A stretch of DNA of 64,000 nucleotides from assembly GCA_943788935.1 (NCBI GenBank), contig CALSSE010000017.1, positions 600,996 through 664,995 on the forward strand, written 5' to 3'. Shown here one piece after another: positions 46,251-54,801 of this stretch; position 1 is the stretch's first letter, and each line of letters starts with the position of its first letter. The notes beneath the pieces are model-generated. The model searched no databases and was not told where the DNA came from. It was given only the letters and a program-made list of their open reading frames with translations. This DNA is from an uncultured bacterium (GTDB taxonomy: Bacteria > Myxococcota_A > Bradymonadia > UBA7976 > VGTA01). Made by a program: the position numbers and the translations under genes.

Positions 46251-47652
46251 CAATAAGGCGGACAGTTTGACATGACTTGAGAGCTCTAGCAAGAACGTGA
46301 TCATGCCGCTACCGCGCCGACTCTAGATACCTCTTCAATCACGGACTCTAAATTTTTGTCATCTCGGCTCAAAGCTAACCTTGAGATAAATAAATTCAGC
46401 ATGAATCTATGGTGCTTACGAATCTTGAGAGATCTGATTGAACTCACGCGCTCTTGACGAGATTGATCTGCGATGATCGCCTCATCTCTCTCCTCTAAAC
46501 GGAAGAGGTTAAGCGCTGTAAACGATGCGTTCGCGAAGTGCTCTTGGCCGTGAGCGTCCAAAGTTTGAGCGTGCCCCAAACCGGTGTTCTGCTTGGCATC
46601 TCGGAACAAGAACTCGATTTGAAACCGGAGCTGATAAAGCTCCAAGATCTCTGTAGGGCTCAAGCTGAGATCTGTACTACAGATGACCCTATGCTTACCA
46701 GAGGCGTTGACGATCACGAGAACCTTAAGATCTCTACCCCATGACTTGTAGTTCACGATCTTTGAGTACACGACTTTATCATCAAGAAGTGTCTCATCCT
46801 TATCCCAAGCGCTCAGATCATCATACCTAACCTGGCCTAGATAGCGTTTTGGACGACCGCGCCCGCTGTACTCGCCTTCGTAGAGATATCTCAACGCAGC
46901 ATCTCTCCTTAAGAGCGTGGTCAACTCATAACCATTCACCTTCAAGGCGCAGACAAAGCCATCTCTCGCATAATATCCATCAGCCACAACGTGTCTAGAG
47001 ATCTTCTGATACATGGCCTTGTGTTTGATGAGCTGTGTACACGCTACATCTAGCGCAGACTCTCGATTACTCTGATACGCGCCCAGCGCATAGGCCTCTC
47101 GCTCATCAACGTTGAGAGCCGCGACCAAGTTAAACTCTAGACCATGTTGTAGCTTGTCCTTACTCGTGCAGCTGCCGTTGTGAAAGAAGTCTAGTCCCTC
47201 TGTGTGCTTACCGCTCTTTGCCGTGAAGGTCGCATCGATCAAGATCGCTTGCCGTGGCCGCTCGTCTTCAAGCTGGTTAAATGAGATCGCCATCGTCTCA
47301 CTTAAGAGCTGCTCGTTCAGTTTGAAGAAATCAAAGTCTTCAGAGGCCCATCTCCTGAGTCGCTTCGCGCTCCCGGCCCCATATCTAGACAAGTTCCGCA
47401 TCGTCGCTCTCCCACTGAAGCACATCAGCGCGCTGAGGAGCGCCAAGATTGCCTTCTGTTGAGGCTTGAACACACCGGTCATCTGTGCGAGGATTTTTGA
47501 GACGTAAGTCATAAGGGGATCTCGACTTTTGGTTTGGTTTAGCGACTTCCAAAATATCGGATCCCCTTTTCAATTTCTACAGTTAAGCATCTATGTCTTC
47601 AGGTCTAACTGATCCCCATCTTAGCTTGAATGACAAACTGTCCACATCATTG
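46251..47652 (-). mobile_element. IS4-family-type element inside group II intron RT
   Basis: 1402 bp with inverted ends CAATAAGGCGGACAGTTTG and CAATGATGTGGACAGTTTG, flanked by a perfect 5-bp duplication ACAAT. It is one of the few elements in the window with an undisturbed target duplication and is therefore probably a recent insertion. Confidence 0.93.
46301..47512 (-). CDS. IS4-family transposase
   Basis: 403 aa. The first Asp is in AILIDATFTAKSGK, the second in VVADGYYARDGF, and the Glu in YQLRFQIEFLFRDAK, which fits the IS4 signature Y-x2-R-x3-E-x6-K exactly. Intact and probably active. GC-richer than the intron around it. Confidence 0.93.
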   Translation of the reverse strand: MTYVSKILAQMTGVFKPQQKAILALLSALMCFSGRATMRNLSRYGAGSAKRLRRWASEDFDFFKLNEQLLSETMAISFNQLEDERPRQAILIDATFTAKSGKHTEGLDFFHNGSCTSKDKLQHGLEFNLVAALNVDEREAYALGAYQSNRESALDVACTQLIKHKAMYQKISRHVVADGYYARDGFVCALKVNGYELTTLLRRDAALRYLYEGEYSGRGRPKRYLGQVRYDDLSAWDKDETLLDDKVVYSKIVNYKSWGRDLKVLVIVNASGKHRVICSTDLSLSPTEILELYQLRFQIEFLFRDAKQNTGLGHAQTLDAHGQEHFANASFTALNLFRLEERDEAIIADQSRQERVSSIRSLKIRKHHRFMLNLFISRLALSRDDKNLESVIEEVSRVGAVAA

Positions 47653-48132
47653 ACAATGAAATCGGACGGCTTTCATCATGAGTTCATGGTTCAAGTTATC
47701 AAAGAAGCCTTTGATGTCTAAATCCACTGCCCATGGTGATCGCCAACACCTCTTTTTGGCGGTTTGGACTGCATCTAATGCTGACTTATTAGGTCTGTAT
47801 CCATACGAATCCTCATGGAACTTTGGTTCTATGTTGGGTTCAAGGTACAGTTTAGTCACCATTTGTGCGACCCGATCTGCCACTGTCGGTATGCCTAGTT
47901 TTCTGACTTGCTTATTCTCCTTTGGTATCTCCACTTGTTTCACAGGAGGAGGGAAGTAACAGCCTGAGGACATCCGATTCCAAATCTTGTAGAGATTCCC
48001 TTCAAGATTCTTTTCGAAGTCTTCAAGACTCACTGTGTCAATGCCTTCCGTTCCACGGTTTTTCTTCACCCTTTTAAACGCTTCTCTCACCGCTTGTTCG
48101 GCGATGAAATAAACCTTTGCTTTTGTACTCAT
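47653..48132 (-). pseudogene. Group II intron RT/maturase, N-terminal half
   Basis: From the ATG at 48132 (MSTKAKVYFIAEQAVREAFK) through RT0-RT3: EGIDTVSLEDF, QVRKLGIPTVADRVAQ, YGYRPNKSALDA, WAVDLDIKGFFDNLNHE. The frame runs into the IS4 element after FHCQ, corresponding to FHCK in the fragment at 13685. Confidence 0.92.
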
Positions 48133-48720
48133 CGTCTCGCTCTTCCTATGTCTAGTTGGCTTGACATGAGCACTGAATCATTCAGCCCCTTCGCTCCGTT
48201 CGCATTACTGAACTTCATCACTACTACGAGCTGATCCGCCCCTGTGTTTCGCATTGGTACTCTACCTCTCATGAGTCTTTCACTTGAGGGTCTCCCTTGG
48301 CATCGAAACGACAGGTTCCCGTGTTCCCTACAAAAGCCTGTATCTGAGCTCACGCCTCCTCTACGCCGGTCATCGCTTGGGCAGTAAACAGGTAACTCCC
48401 AAACTTTATCCCAAGCTAACGCCAAGAGCTTGGTTTCGATGACATCTTTGCACTTTCGACGCTGCATCGGAGGTTCACTTTCGTTCGTCTTCTCAGTACA
48501 CACCTGATGGAGTCTTTTGCTCCACCTTTTCCCAAAACGCTCCCCACACGCACTCTTAATACGCATGACTTTTAGGTGGTTTGAGACCTGGTCCTGTAAC
48601 CCGATCCCGAAGGGCCTACCTTCATCTCTTGTAGAGCATAGCTCTCGGTTTTGATTCTTCCTTGAATCTAAGGGCTTCATTTCTGAGTTCCTTTTTCACT
48701 TCGTGCTTTCACGGCACACT

Positions 48721-49460
48721 GGCGTTGGTGCATAAGTCAGGATTCAGTATTTTCAGATAGTTAAGTAAGGCTGCTTCTTTGATTTATATCTCAGTTAACC
48801 AACTCGCATCGAGGTCGACCTAGCGATCGAAAGTGATTTAGAATATTGCATGCGAGAACAGACTCCACCTGTTGAGAAGTTTCTCCTCTCGCTCTGAGTT
48901 GATCACCAAGCAATGTTTTGTATCTAAAGAACATATTTTCTACAGCGCTTTGATGGTAGTAGCCTGGTGTTCTTCTCCTGGCGAATACACCATCTTCTCT
49001 TATCGACTTCACATGAACATCTCTTTGTCTTAAAGCGGCCTGATTAGACGCCGATATCACTGCGTCTGTTCGGGGATGAATTAGCAGTTTTAGATCGGTT
49101 GAGCCACGATCAATGGCTGCTTGATATACACCGATTTGATCATATGCCTTATCAGCTGTGAGCGCGCTCATAGAGCCCGCTTGCTTAATCAAGTCTGGAG
49201 CGATGTTTCCATCAGGTACTCGTTCATCTGTGAGTTGACTCGCTACGATCAGTCCATCACTCACTCCAATGTGAAGTTTACGCCAACCTCGACGTTTTCG
49301 TTTACCGTGTTTATATCGTGTCCACCGCTCTTCCCCGTGGATCGATAACCCTGTGCTGTCGATCACTAAATCTATCGGTCTTGTTATACTGCCCATCCGT
49401 TTCAGTTTGATATTGAGTGTGTGATTTCGGCGAGATATCGTCGTGTGATCTGGAACCGAT
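48721..49460 (-). mobile_element. IS903-type element, type B, copy 4: 3' half
   Basis: Carries the ggcgttggtgcataag end and the catalytic part of the transposase from SVPDHTTISRRNHTL to ...GRPRCELVN. It is cut at 49460 by an IS5-type copy after ...ggaaccgat. The missing 5' half lies at 51970-52318 in inverted orientation and completes it exactly. Confidence 0.9.
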
Positions 49461-50361
49461 GAACCTATCTCAAAACTCAACCTACAACCTTCTCTAGCCA
49501 AATATAGAGAAACGCTAGAGATAGGAAGGCTTCAAAGTAGTTTGGCTTTCGCTCCCAACGTACACTTAAACGTCTAAATTTACGCTGGTACCAAGCAAAT
49601 GTACGCTCAACAACGAAGCGAGCGACTGATCGCTTGAGTTTACGACCACGCGTTTTACGACGGTTAGGCCAGACGCGATGAGGTATCTCGGGACGAACAC
49701 CTCTCGACCTGAGCTTCCGACGGAGCTGCTTACTGTCATATCCCTTGTCTGCTGCGAGTTGTTTTGGACGAGTCTTTGGACGTCCACGGCGACCTGTTTG
49801 GATCTCAATACCATCCAACATCTTGATCGTTTGATCACGTTCGCTCTCATTGGCAGCCGTCACTGAGACCGCTAACGGCATACCCTGAGCATCTACAACT
49901 GAGTGGATCGTAACTCCCTTGCCTTTGTACCCGTATTCAACGCCCTCTCCGCCGCCTTTACCGGGGGGAAAAGCTGCCATCTATGCTAGCAGCGCTCCAA
50001 TCGATCATCTGGTTAAGCTCTCCTATCGCGAGCATGCCGTTAATCGCTCGTTGCAACGTACCATTTTCACTCCAAACCCCAAGCCAACGATGCGCTGTAG
50101 CACGACTCGCCCATTGAGAACCTTGAGGTAAGTCACACCACCGAGAGCCGGTGATGAGTATGTAAAAAATCGAGTTGAGGACGAGCCGCTTCGATACTCT
50201 GGGACGACCAAAGACTCGGCGATTATCTGCCAAGAGGGGTTCAAGAACCTTCCATTGTATGTCTGTTAAGCCTTCAAATCGACCTGCCATTGATCAATCC
50301 CCCTTGAAGTTACGATGTTGAGCATGTACGTTAACACACACCTGTCTTTTGAGATAAGTTC
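49461..50361 (-). mobile_element. IS5-family element (IS427-type), copy 3
   Basis: 901-bp copy splitting an IS903-type element. Left flank ...ccgat; right flank atatataatcg belongs to a different segment. Forms an inverted pair with copy 4 at 52319-53219. Confidence 0.93.
49477..50290 (-). CDS. IS5-family transposase (two frames, -1 frameshift), copy 3
   Basis: Frames 49958-50290 and 49477-49980, identical to the other copies apart from a silent AAC-to-ACG-region change in the first frame. The DDE residues and the T4C6 slip site are intact. Confidence 0.9.
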
Positions 50362-50462
50362 ATATATAATCGAGTTAGAAAAATAATATGCAATGTTGAA
50401 TAAATTTTGACCATACACCCTATTACTTATATCATAATATATAAATAATGGAAGGAAAGAAT

Positions 50463-51641
50463 ATGATCGATATCAGAGAGTTTTCTGTAGAAAAAATTTC
50501 AAAAAATGCCTTAGTAATGAAAGCCCAAGGTCATAAAACAGAATTCGGAGATGAGAGAACTCCATTAGAATGCTATATAAGTATTCCTCAGAATGGGATC
50601 AATAAGGACACTGATATTTTAGTTCTTTGCTTGGGATTTGCAAATGACCCAAATGGTCCATTTTTTCGTAAACTGAGAAGACTTTTGTCTGATGGCAACA
50701 ACCTAATCGTTCTAAATCCAAAATATTTAGGTACTGACGTTGTGGCGAACAGACGGATTGAAATTGACTTCTTGAACAATAATGATACAGAAGAACATAT
50801 ATCCCGCTTAAATAATGTGTCAAAACTTCTAGATAACTACAAAAATAGGGACCCAAAGAGCTTTTTAGTAAATGGTAGAGGTCAAGATTTATCGCAGGTC
50901 CTTAAATGTAAATCAATATCAAGTGCTTTATCAAAGCATTGCTATATAGACTATGGTTATATACAGGCATTAGATATTATTCATTCAGTATTAATGGCTC
51001 GACAATATTTTAAGTTATTGCATTCTAAGGTTTTTGGTTTTGGTTCAAGTTTAGGAGGGTATGTACTGAATATGTCCTCCCATTTTGCACCTAAGTTGTT
51101 CACTACATTAGTAGATATTAGTTCTCCAGTACAGATACATCCTTCGTACTTTTTAAAGGGTGCTATCAGTAGAGGTATTGCAGATACATTCAATACGAGT
51201 ATTTCACTTGAGTTAGCATCATTTTATACTAGAAGTGGTCAATATAAGTTAACAAATGACCATATCGAAGTCCGTGATCTTACTAAAATCAAACTTGATA
51301 AAAGTAACTCATGCTATTATCTGATTTTTGCAGGTATTGATGATATTGAAGTTACAATACAGGCTCGTCTAAATTATTTTAAAAATCTAGTAAGCTCCCA
51401 GATTGATTCTGACCTAATTATTATTACACCTAGAGAAGTTGATAATGATATATTTAGCCATACTGGGCATTCTCTAGGATGTAATTTTTATAAACTAATA
51501 GATAGTTTGTCTGATAGTTTGAGATTAAGAACCTATGCGTACAATGGTGAATATTTCCAGAGGGATATTGAGACAAATGTGTACAAACATACCGTACTTT
51601 ATGATGACTTTAGACTAAGTTTGACCCGCCACTCACTATAA
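50463..51641 (+). CDS. Alpha/beta-hydrolase-fold protein, DUF2920-like
   Basis: 392 aa from the ATG at 50463, chosen because GGAAGGAAAG (50449-50459) lies just upstream; the ATG at 50448 has no such site. The fold is suggested by ILVLCLGFANDPNG (strand-turn with oxyanion-type residues), a nucleophile elbow GFGSSLGGY with Ser196, DDIEV and SHTGHSLG near the C-terminus (possible catalytic Asp and His). The overall pattern recalls DUF2920 proteins of Campylobacterota surface-glycan/flagellar loci. AT-rich, unlike the lipoprotein genes nearby, so probably a transferred gene. Its original neighbours are not preserved. Confidence 0.65.
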   Translation: MIDIREFSVEKISKNALVMKAQGHKTEFGDERTPLECYISIPQNGINKDTDILVLCLGFANDPNGPFFRKLRRLLSDGNNLIVLNPKYLGTDVVANRRIEIDFLNNNDTEEHISRLNNVSKLLDNYKNRDPKSFLVNGRGQDLSQVLKCKSISSALSKHCYIDYGYIQALDIIHSVLMARQYFKLLHSKVFGFGSSLGGYVLNMSSHFAPKLFTTLVDISSPVQIHPSYFLKGAISRGIADTFNTSISLELASFYTRSGQYKLTNDHIEVRDLTKIKLDKSNSCYYLIFAGIDDIEVTIQARLNYFKNLVSSQIDSDLIIITPREVDNDIFSHTGHSLGCNFYKLIDSLSDSLRLRTYAYNGEYFQRDIETNVYKHTVLYDDFRLSLTRHSL

Positions 51642-51670
51642 AGATCAGTATTACTTGGCTTTGTAAAGAA

Positions 51671-51690
51671 AGTCGAGTAGGCAGGGGGAA
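51671..51690 (-). mobile_element. 3'-terminal scrap of the group II intron
   Basis: gtcgagtaggcagggggaa repeats the last 19 nt of the intron at 45395-45413 (minus strand CCCCCTGCCTACTCGAC). The rest of the intron is absent. A third trace of this intron in the window. Confidence 0.6.
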
Positions 51691-51742
51691 GTTCAACCTC
51701 GTAAGGTCAAAATATTATTTTAGAAGATTACAACATGATCCA

Positions 51743-51778
51743 GCGTTGATGCATAAGTGTATCGAATATGATAAAATT
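51743..51778 (+). mobile_element. End remnant of an IS903-type (type C) element
   Basis: gcgttgatgcataagtgtatcgaatatgataaaat resembles the first 36 bp of type C copies (ggcgttggtgcataagtctatcgaat...), with several changes. Nothing of the transposase remains. Confidence 0.65.
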
Positions 51779-51969
51779 TTGAAGACAGGGATGTCATAAA
51801 ATCCTCTCTCATTGAAAAGCTCGGTTGCATCCGCTACGAGAGTATCTGCCCAGAGGTAGCAATGATAACCAGAAGCATAGCTCTCGCCTGAAAAGATATG
51901 TGCAAATTGAGATATTCGGTGACGCATTGGCAAGGTCGCAGGGACTTATTTGTATAACTGGCAAGGTAG
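51779..51969 (-). pseudogene. Fragment of an M3-family metallopeptidase
   Basis: The minus strand reads MRHRISQFAHIFSGESYASG, YHCYLWADTL, VADATELFNERGFYD. This is the C-terminal substrate-binding segment of M3 oligopeptidases (FAHIF-GG-YAAGYYSYLWA-xL-ADA-xxF), the oligopeptidase A/Dcp group. The HExxH zinc site and most of the gene are missing; IS ends lie on both sides. Confidence 0.7.
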
Positions 51970-52318
51970 GGCGTTGGTGCAATAGTCTTCAGATACAGTA
52001 TGATGTGATTTGAAGGAGTAATCATAACTCAACCACATCAGCGATACCGTCACCCAAGATATAAAAAGAAGTACAAAGTAACCAACTGGAGCTCATACGA
52101 TCGATCTTTAGTTAACCGCGGAGACATCACTTTATGGCTCTCTGAGGAGGTGATTCAATCATGGAACCATTGTTCAAAACAGACTTTTGGACGACCAAAA
52201 CTCTACTCAGACTTGGCCATTGAAACCGCGCTCTCGTTTAGGTTGATCTTCAAGCTACCGCTTCGTCAAACTGAAGGTCTCTTGAGGTATTTATTAAAGC
52301 TACTGAACTTGGATCTAT
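51970..52318 (+). mobile_element. IS903-type element, type B, copy 4: 5' half (inverted)
   Basis: Starts with ggcgttggtgcaatagtcttcag and encodes the N-terminal part of the transposase (HQRYRHPRYKKKYKVTNWSS to ...LLNLDL), although its start codon reads ATA (AATCATAACTCAACC where others have ATGACTCAACC). It ends ...cttggatctat against the IS5-type copy at 52319 and complements the half at 48721-49460. Confidence 0.9.
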
Positions 52319-53219
52319 GAACTTATCTCAAAAGACAGGTGTGTGTTAACGTACATGCTCAACATCGTAACTTCAAGGGGGATTGATCAATGGCAGGTCG
52401 ATTTGAAGGCTTAACAGACATACAATGGAAGGTTCTTGAACCCCTCTTGGCAGATAATCGCCGAGTCTTTGGTCGTCCCAGAGTATCGAAGCGGCTCGTT
52501 CTCAACTCGATTTTTTACATACTCATCACCGGCTCTCGGTGGTGTGACTTACCTCAAGGTTCTCAATGGGCGAGTCGTGCTACAGCGCATCGTTGGCTTG
52601 GGGTTTGGAGTGAAAATGGTACGTTGCAACGAGCGATTAACGGCATGCTCGCGATAGGAGAGCTTAACCAGATGATCGATTGGAGCGCTGCTAGCATAGA
52701 TGGCAGCTTTTCCCCCCGGTAAAGGCGGCGGAGAGGGCGTTGAATACGGGTACAAAGGCAAGGGAGTTACGATCCACTCAGTTGTAGATGCTCAGGGTAT
52801 GCCGTTAGCGGTCTCAGTGACGGCTGCCAATGAGAGCGAACGTGATCAAACGATCAAGATGTTGGATGGTATTGAGATCCAAACAGGTCGCCGTGGACGT
52901 CCAAAGACTCGTCCAAAACAACTCGCAGCAGACAAGGGATATGACAGTAAGCAGCTCCGTCGGAAGCTCAGGTCGAGAGGTGTTCGTCCCGAGATACCTC
53001 ATCGCGTCTGGCCTAACCGTCGTAAAACGCGTGGTCGTAAACTCAAGCGATCAGTCGCTCGCTTCGTTGTTGAGCGTACATTTGCTTGGTACCAGCGTAA
53101 ATTTAGACGTTTAAGTGTACGTTGGGAGCGAAAGCCAAACTACTTTGAAGCCTTCCTATCTCTAGCGTTTCTCTATATTTGGCTAGAGAAGGTTGTAGGT
53201 TGAGTTTTGAGATAGGTTC
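52319..53219 (+). mobile_element. IS5-family element (IS427-type), copy 4
   Basis: 901-bp copy in plus orientation with ends gaacttatctcaaaa and ttttgagataggttc. Left flank ...ggatctat; right flank gtagaacag. Confidence 0.93.
52390..53203 (+). CDS. IS5-family transposase (two frames, -1 frameshift), copy 4
   Basis: Frames 52390-52722 and 52700-53203 read exactly like copies 1 and 2, intact, with the slip site TTTTCCCCCCGGTAAAGG at 52708-52725. Confidence 0.92.
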
Positions 53220-53221
53220 GT

Positions 53222-53416
53222 AGAACAGAAAGTCTTGTTACAAAACTTATATCTGTACCTTCGATGTCGCCCTTGACGGTTTTTATAGAAGGAATGACGG
53301 ATGATATTGCCCTTGTTAAACATCTCATAATGGGTACAGGAGGTGTTTGGACAACACCGGTTTTTTATCGGATTTTTACTCTTTATACATATTTTACACC
53401 TGATCAGAATAAGTAA
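53222..53416 (+). pseudogene. C-terminal remnant of an unidentified protein
   Basis: After the IS end the plus strand is open for 64 codons to a TAA at 53416 (RTESLVTKLISVPSMSPLTV ... YFTPDQNK). The composition is protein-like but I recognise no family. The remainder of 53417-53716 holds no gene apart from an IS end scrap and the upstream region of the next lipoprotein gene. Confidence 0.35.
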
Positions 53417-53482
53417 ACATAAAGATATTAGTGGTTTATGTTATTCAAGTTGCCCTTAACAACACTTTTCTAAAGAAGCACC

Positions 53483-53507
53483 GTATTTTTACTTATACAA
53501 CAAAGCC
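53483..53507 (+). mobile_element. End scrap of IS903-type (type C) element
   Basis: gtatttttacttatacaacaaagcc matches the terminal 25 bp of type C copies (gtatttttacttatgcaacaaagcc) with one change. Nothing else remains. Confidence 0.75.
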
Positions 53508-53716
53508 ATTCAGCATCAAAATGTAAGAGGGATGATTTTATTGACCGTTAATCGACTTTATCTTTGCATAATACAAAATATGTCAAAATGACTCAAACTT
53601 TACTTAGATGAAGATCACTCTCTTTAGATTTCCAACTCATTCACAAAAGATGGTGTATGATACTATTCTCGTCTAACTCTAGCCCCTCTCATCAGAAAGA
53701 GCATAGGAAGCAATAC

Positions 53717-54640
53717 ATGTTCAGATATAAAAAGTTAGATATAATCCCATTTTACTTACCTATGTATCTTTGCTCTCTATCTCTTATCAGCTGCATATCG
53801 ACCGTGGTCGATTCAAAACTAGATGACCAGAAAGAGAACGGTGAGGTAATGGTCATGGTCGTTCAAAGAGGAGGCGCCGAGGTGACAATGGCCATCACCG
53901 CCGGCGAGATGAATGCCGGCGAGATGAATGCCGGCGAGATGAATGCTGGTGAGATGACCGCTGGCGAGATGACCGCTGGCGAGATGACCGCTGGTGAGAT
54001 GGCCGCTGGTGAGATGGCCGCTGGTGAGATGACCGCTGGCGAGATGACCGCTGGTGAGATGACCGCTGGCGAGATGACCGCTGGTGAGATGGCCGCTGGT
54101 GAGATGGCCGCTGGTGAGATGGCCGCTGGTGAGATGGCCGCTGGTGAGATGGCCGCTGGTGAGATGGCCGCTGGTGAGATGGCCGCTGGCGAGATGACCG
54201 CTGGCGAGATGACCGCTGGCGAGATGGCTGCTGGTGAGATGGCTGCTGGTGAGATGGCTGCTGGTGAGATGGCTGCTGGTGAAGAAATGGCAGGCTCAGA
54301 GGTCCTTCAAGAAGATACGGGAACTTGTGACCAACCGCTGCGACCTAGACCCGATGAGAGCACAACGATCAACACCTGCGTTTTAGAAGATCGTGTTGAC
54401 GTCTGTGGCTCAACAAATACACCTGAGGTGTATCTCCTATTTGAGCAAAATGGGCCATGCTCTCTGCAACTAGAAGAGGGAGTGATATTTAAGGGAGGAT
54501 CGGGCAGACTGTGTGATGGTCAAGTCGGCGGCTCTTGCTTTATGGGAATAAACACAATTAACTTCTCTGGGCCTGCTTCCTTCATCTTAGAACCCGAAGG
54601 TCTCTGCCGACCAATTACTGTCCATTACACATGCCGTTAA
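53717..54640 (+). CDS. Lipoprotein with long AGEM pentapeptide repeat stalk
   Basis: 307 aa from the ATG at 53717 (MFRYKKLDII), which has AGGAAG upstream; the ORF is open from 53657, but the signal peptide starts here. Lipobox SLISC (Cys26). Residues about 60-190 are some 26 units of AGEM(T/A/N), encoded by 15-nt repeats. A C-terminal Cys-containing domain of about 110 residues follows (TCDQPLRPRPDESTTINTC, RLCDGQVGGSCF, LCRPITVHYTCR), with six or more Cys that could form disulfides. Surface stalk-and-head architecture like the hydrolase at 42994; ligand unknown. Confidence 0.82.
   Translation: MFRYKKLDIIPFYLPMYLCSLSLISCISTVVDSKLDDQKENGEVMVMVVQRGGAEVTMAITAGEMNAGEMNAGEMNAGEMTAGEMTAGEMTAGEMAAGEMAAGEMTAGEMTAGEMTAGEMTAGEMAAGEMAAGEMAAGEMAAGEMAAGEMAAGEMAAGEMTAGEMTAGEMAAGEMAAGEMAAGEMAAGEEMAGSEVLQEDTGTCDQPLRPRPDESTTINTCVLEDRVDVCGSTNTPEVYLLFEQNGPCSLQLEEGVIFKGGSGRLCDGQVGGSCFMGINTINFSGPASFILEPEGLCRPITVHYTCR
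53898..54288 (+). repeat. 15-nt tandem repeat array encoding AGEM(T/A/N)
   Basis: About 26 in-frame units of GCYGGYGAGATGRMY. Blocks of identical neighbours (for example GAGATGGCCGCTGGT repeated nine times) point to recent slippage or unequal crossing-over. All length changes stay in frame. Confidence 0.93.
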
Positions 54641-54801
54641 TAAAAGCGGATGTGTGCAGTCTCTATCATGACTCTCTATGACACAGGAGTTAAGACGACT
54701 CGATAACTCCCAACTCAAAATTCGAGTGCAGTCTAAGTCGTAAGATCGCTTTTATTCTGTTCAATAAGTATGGAATAATAGTCTTCGGTCAAAAGAGCGA
54801 T

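Larger units (their letters stand above)
45397..48719 (-). mobile_element. Group II intron, interrupted by an IS4-type element
   Basis: On the minus strand the intron begins GTGTGCCGTG at 48719 (GUGYG consensus) and ends ...CCTGCCTACTCGAC near 45397. Domain V is at 45435-45468 and the RT gene begins at 48132 after about 590 nt of structured 5' RNA. Removing the IS4 element (46251-47652 plus one 5-bp duplication) leaves about 1.9 kb, a normal size. The 5' end lies one base from an IS903-type end (48721), so the 5' exon is gone. The 3' exon side is 45271-45396. Confidence 0.88.
50362..52318. other. Segment apparently inverted between two IS5-type copies
   Basis: The segment lies between oppositely oriented 901-bp IS copies. 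If it is flipped, the IS903-type 5' half (51970-52318) comes to lie against the 3' half (48721-49460) with the IS5-type element between them and a 2-bp AT duplication, restoring the order ...LNLDL-SVPDHTT. This is the footprint of homologous recombination between inverted repeats. Confidence 0.75.

Noticed and set aside
48129..48680. Open frame of 183 codons on the minus strand
   Set aside because: It lies in the 5' structured RNA of the group II intron (domains I-III) and has no protein family character.
49461..49501. Apparent start of the transposase frame 48791-49501 (MAREGCRLSFE...)
   Set aside because: The first residues come from reading the IS5-type end; the real gene is the 3' half of a split IS903-type transposase.
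53898..54288. Regular repeat array that could be mistaken for a CRISPR
   Set aside because: Units are 15 nt, contiguous, without spacers, and in frame with a lipoprotein gene.
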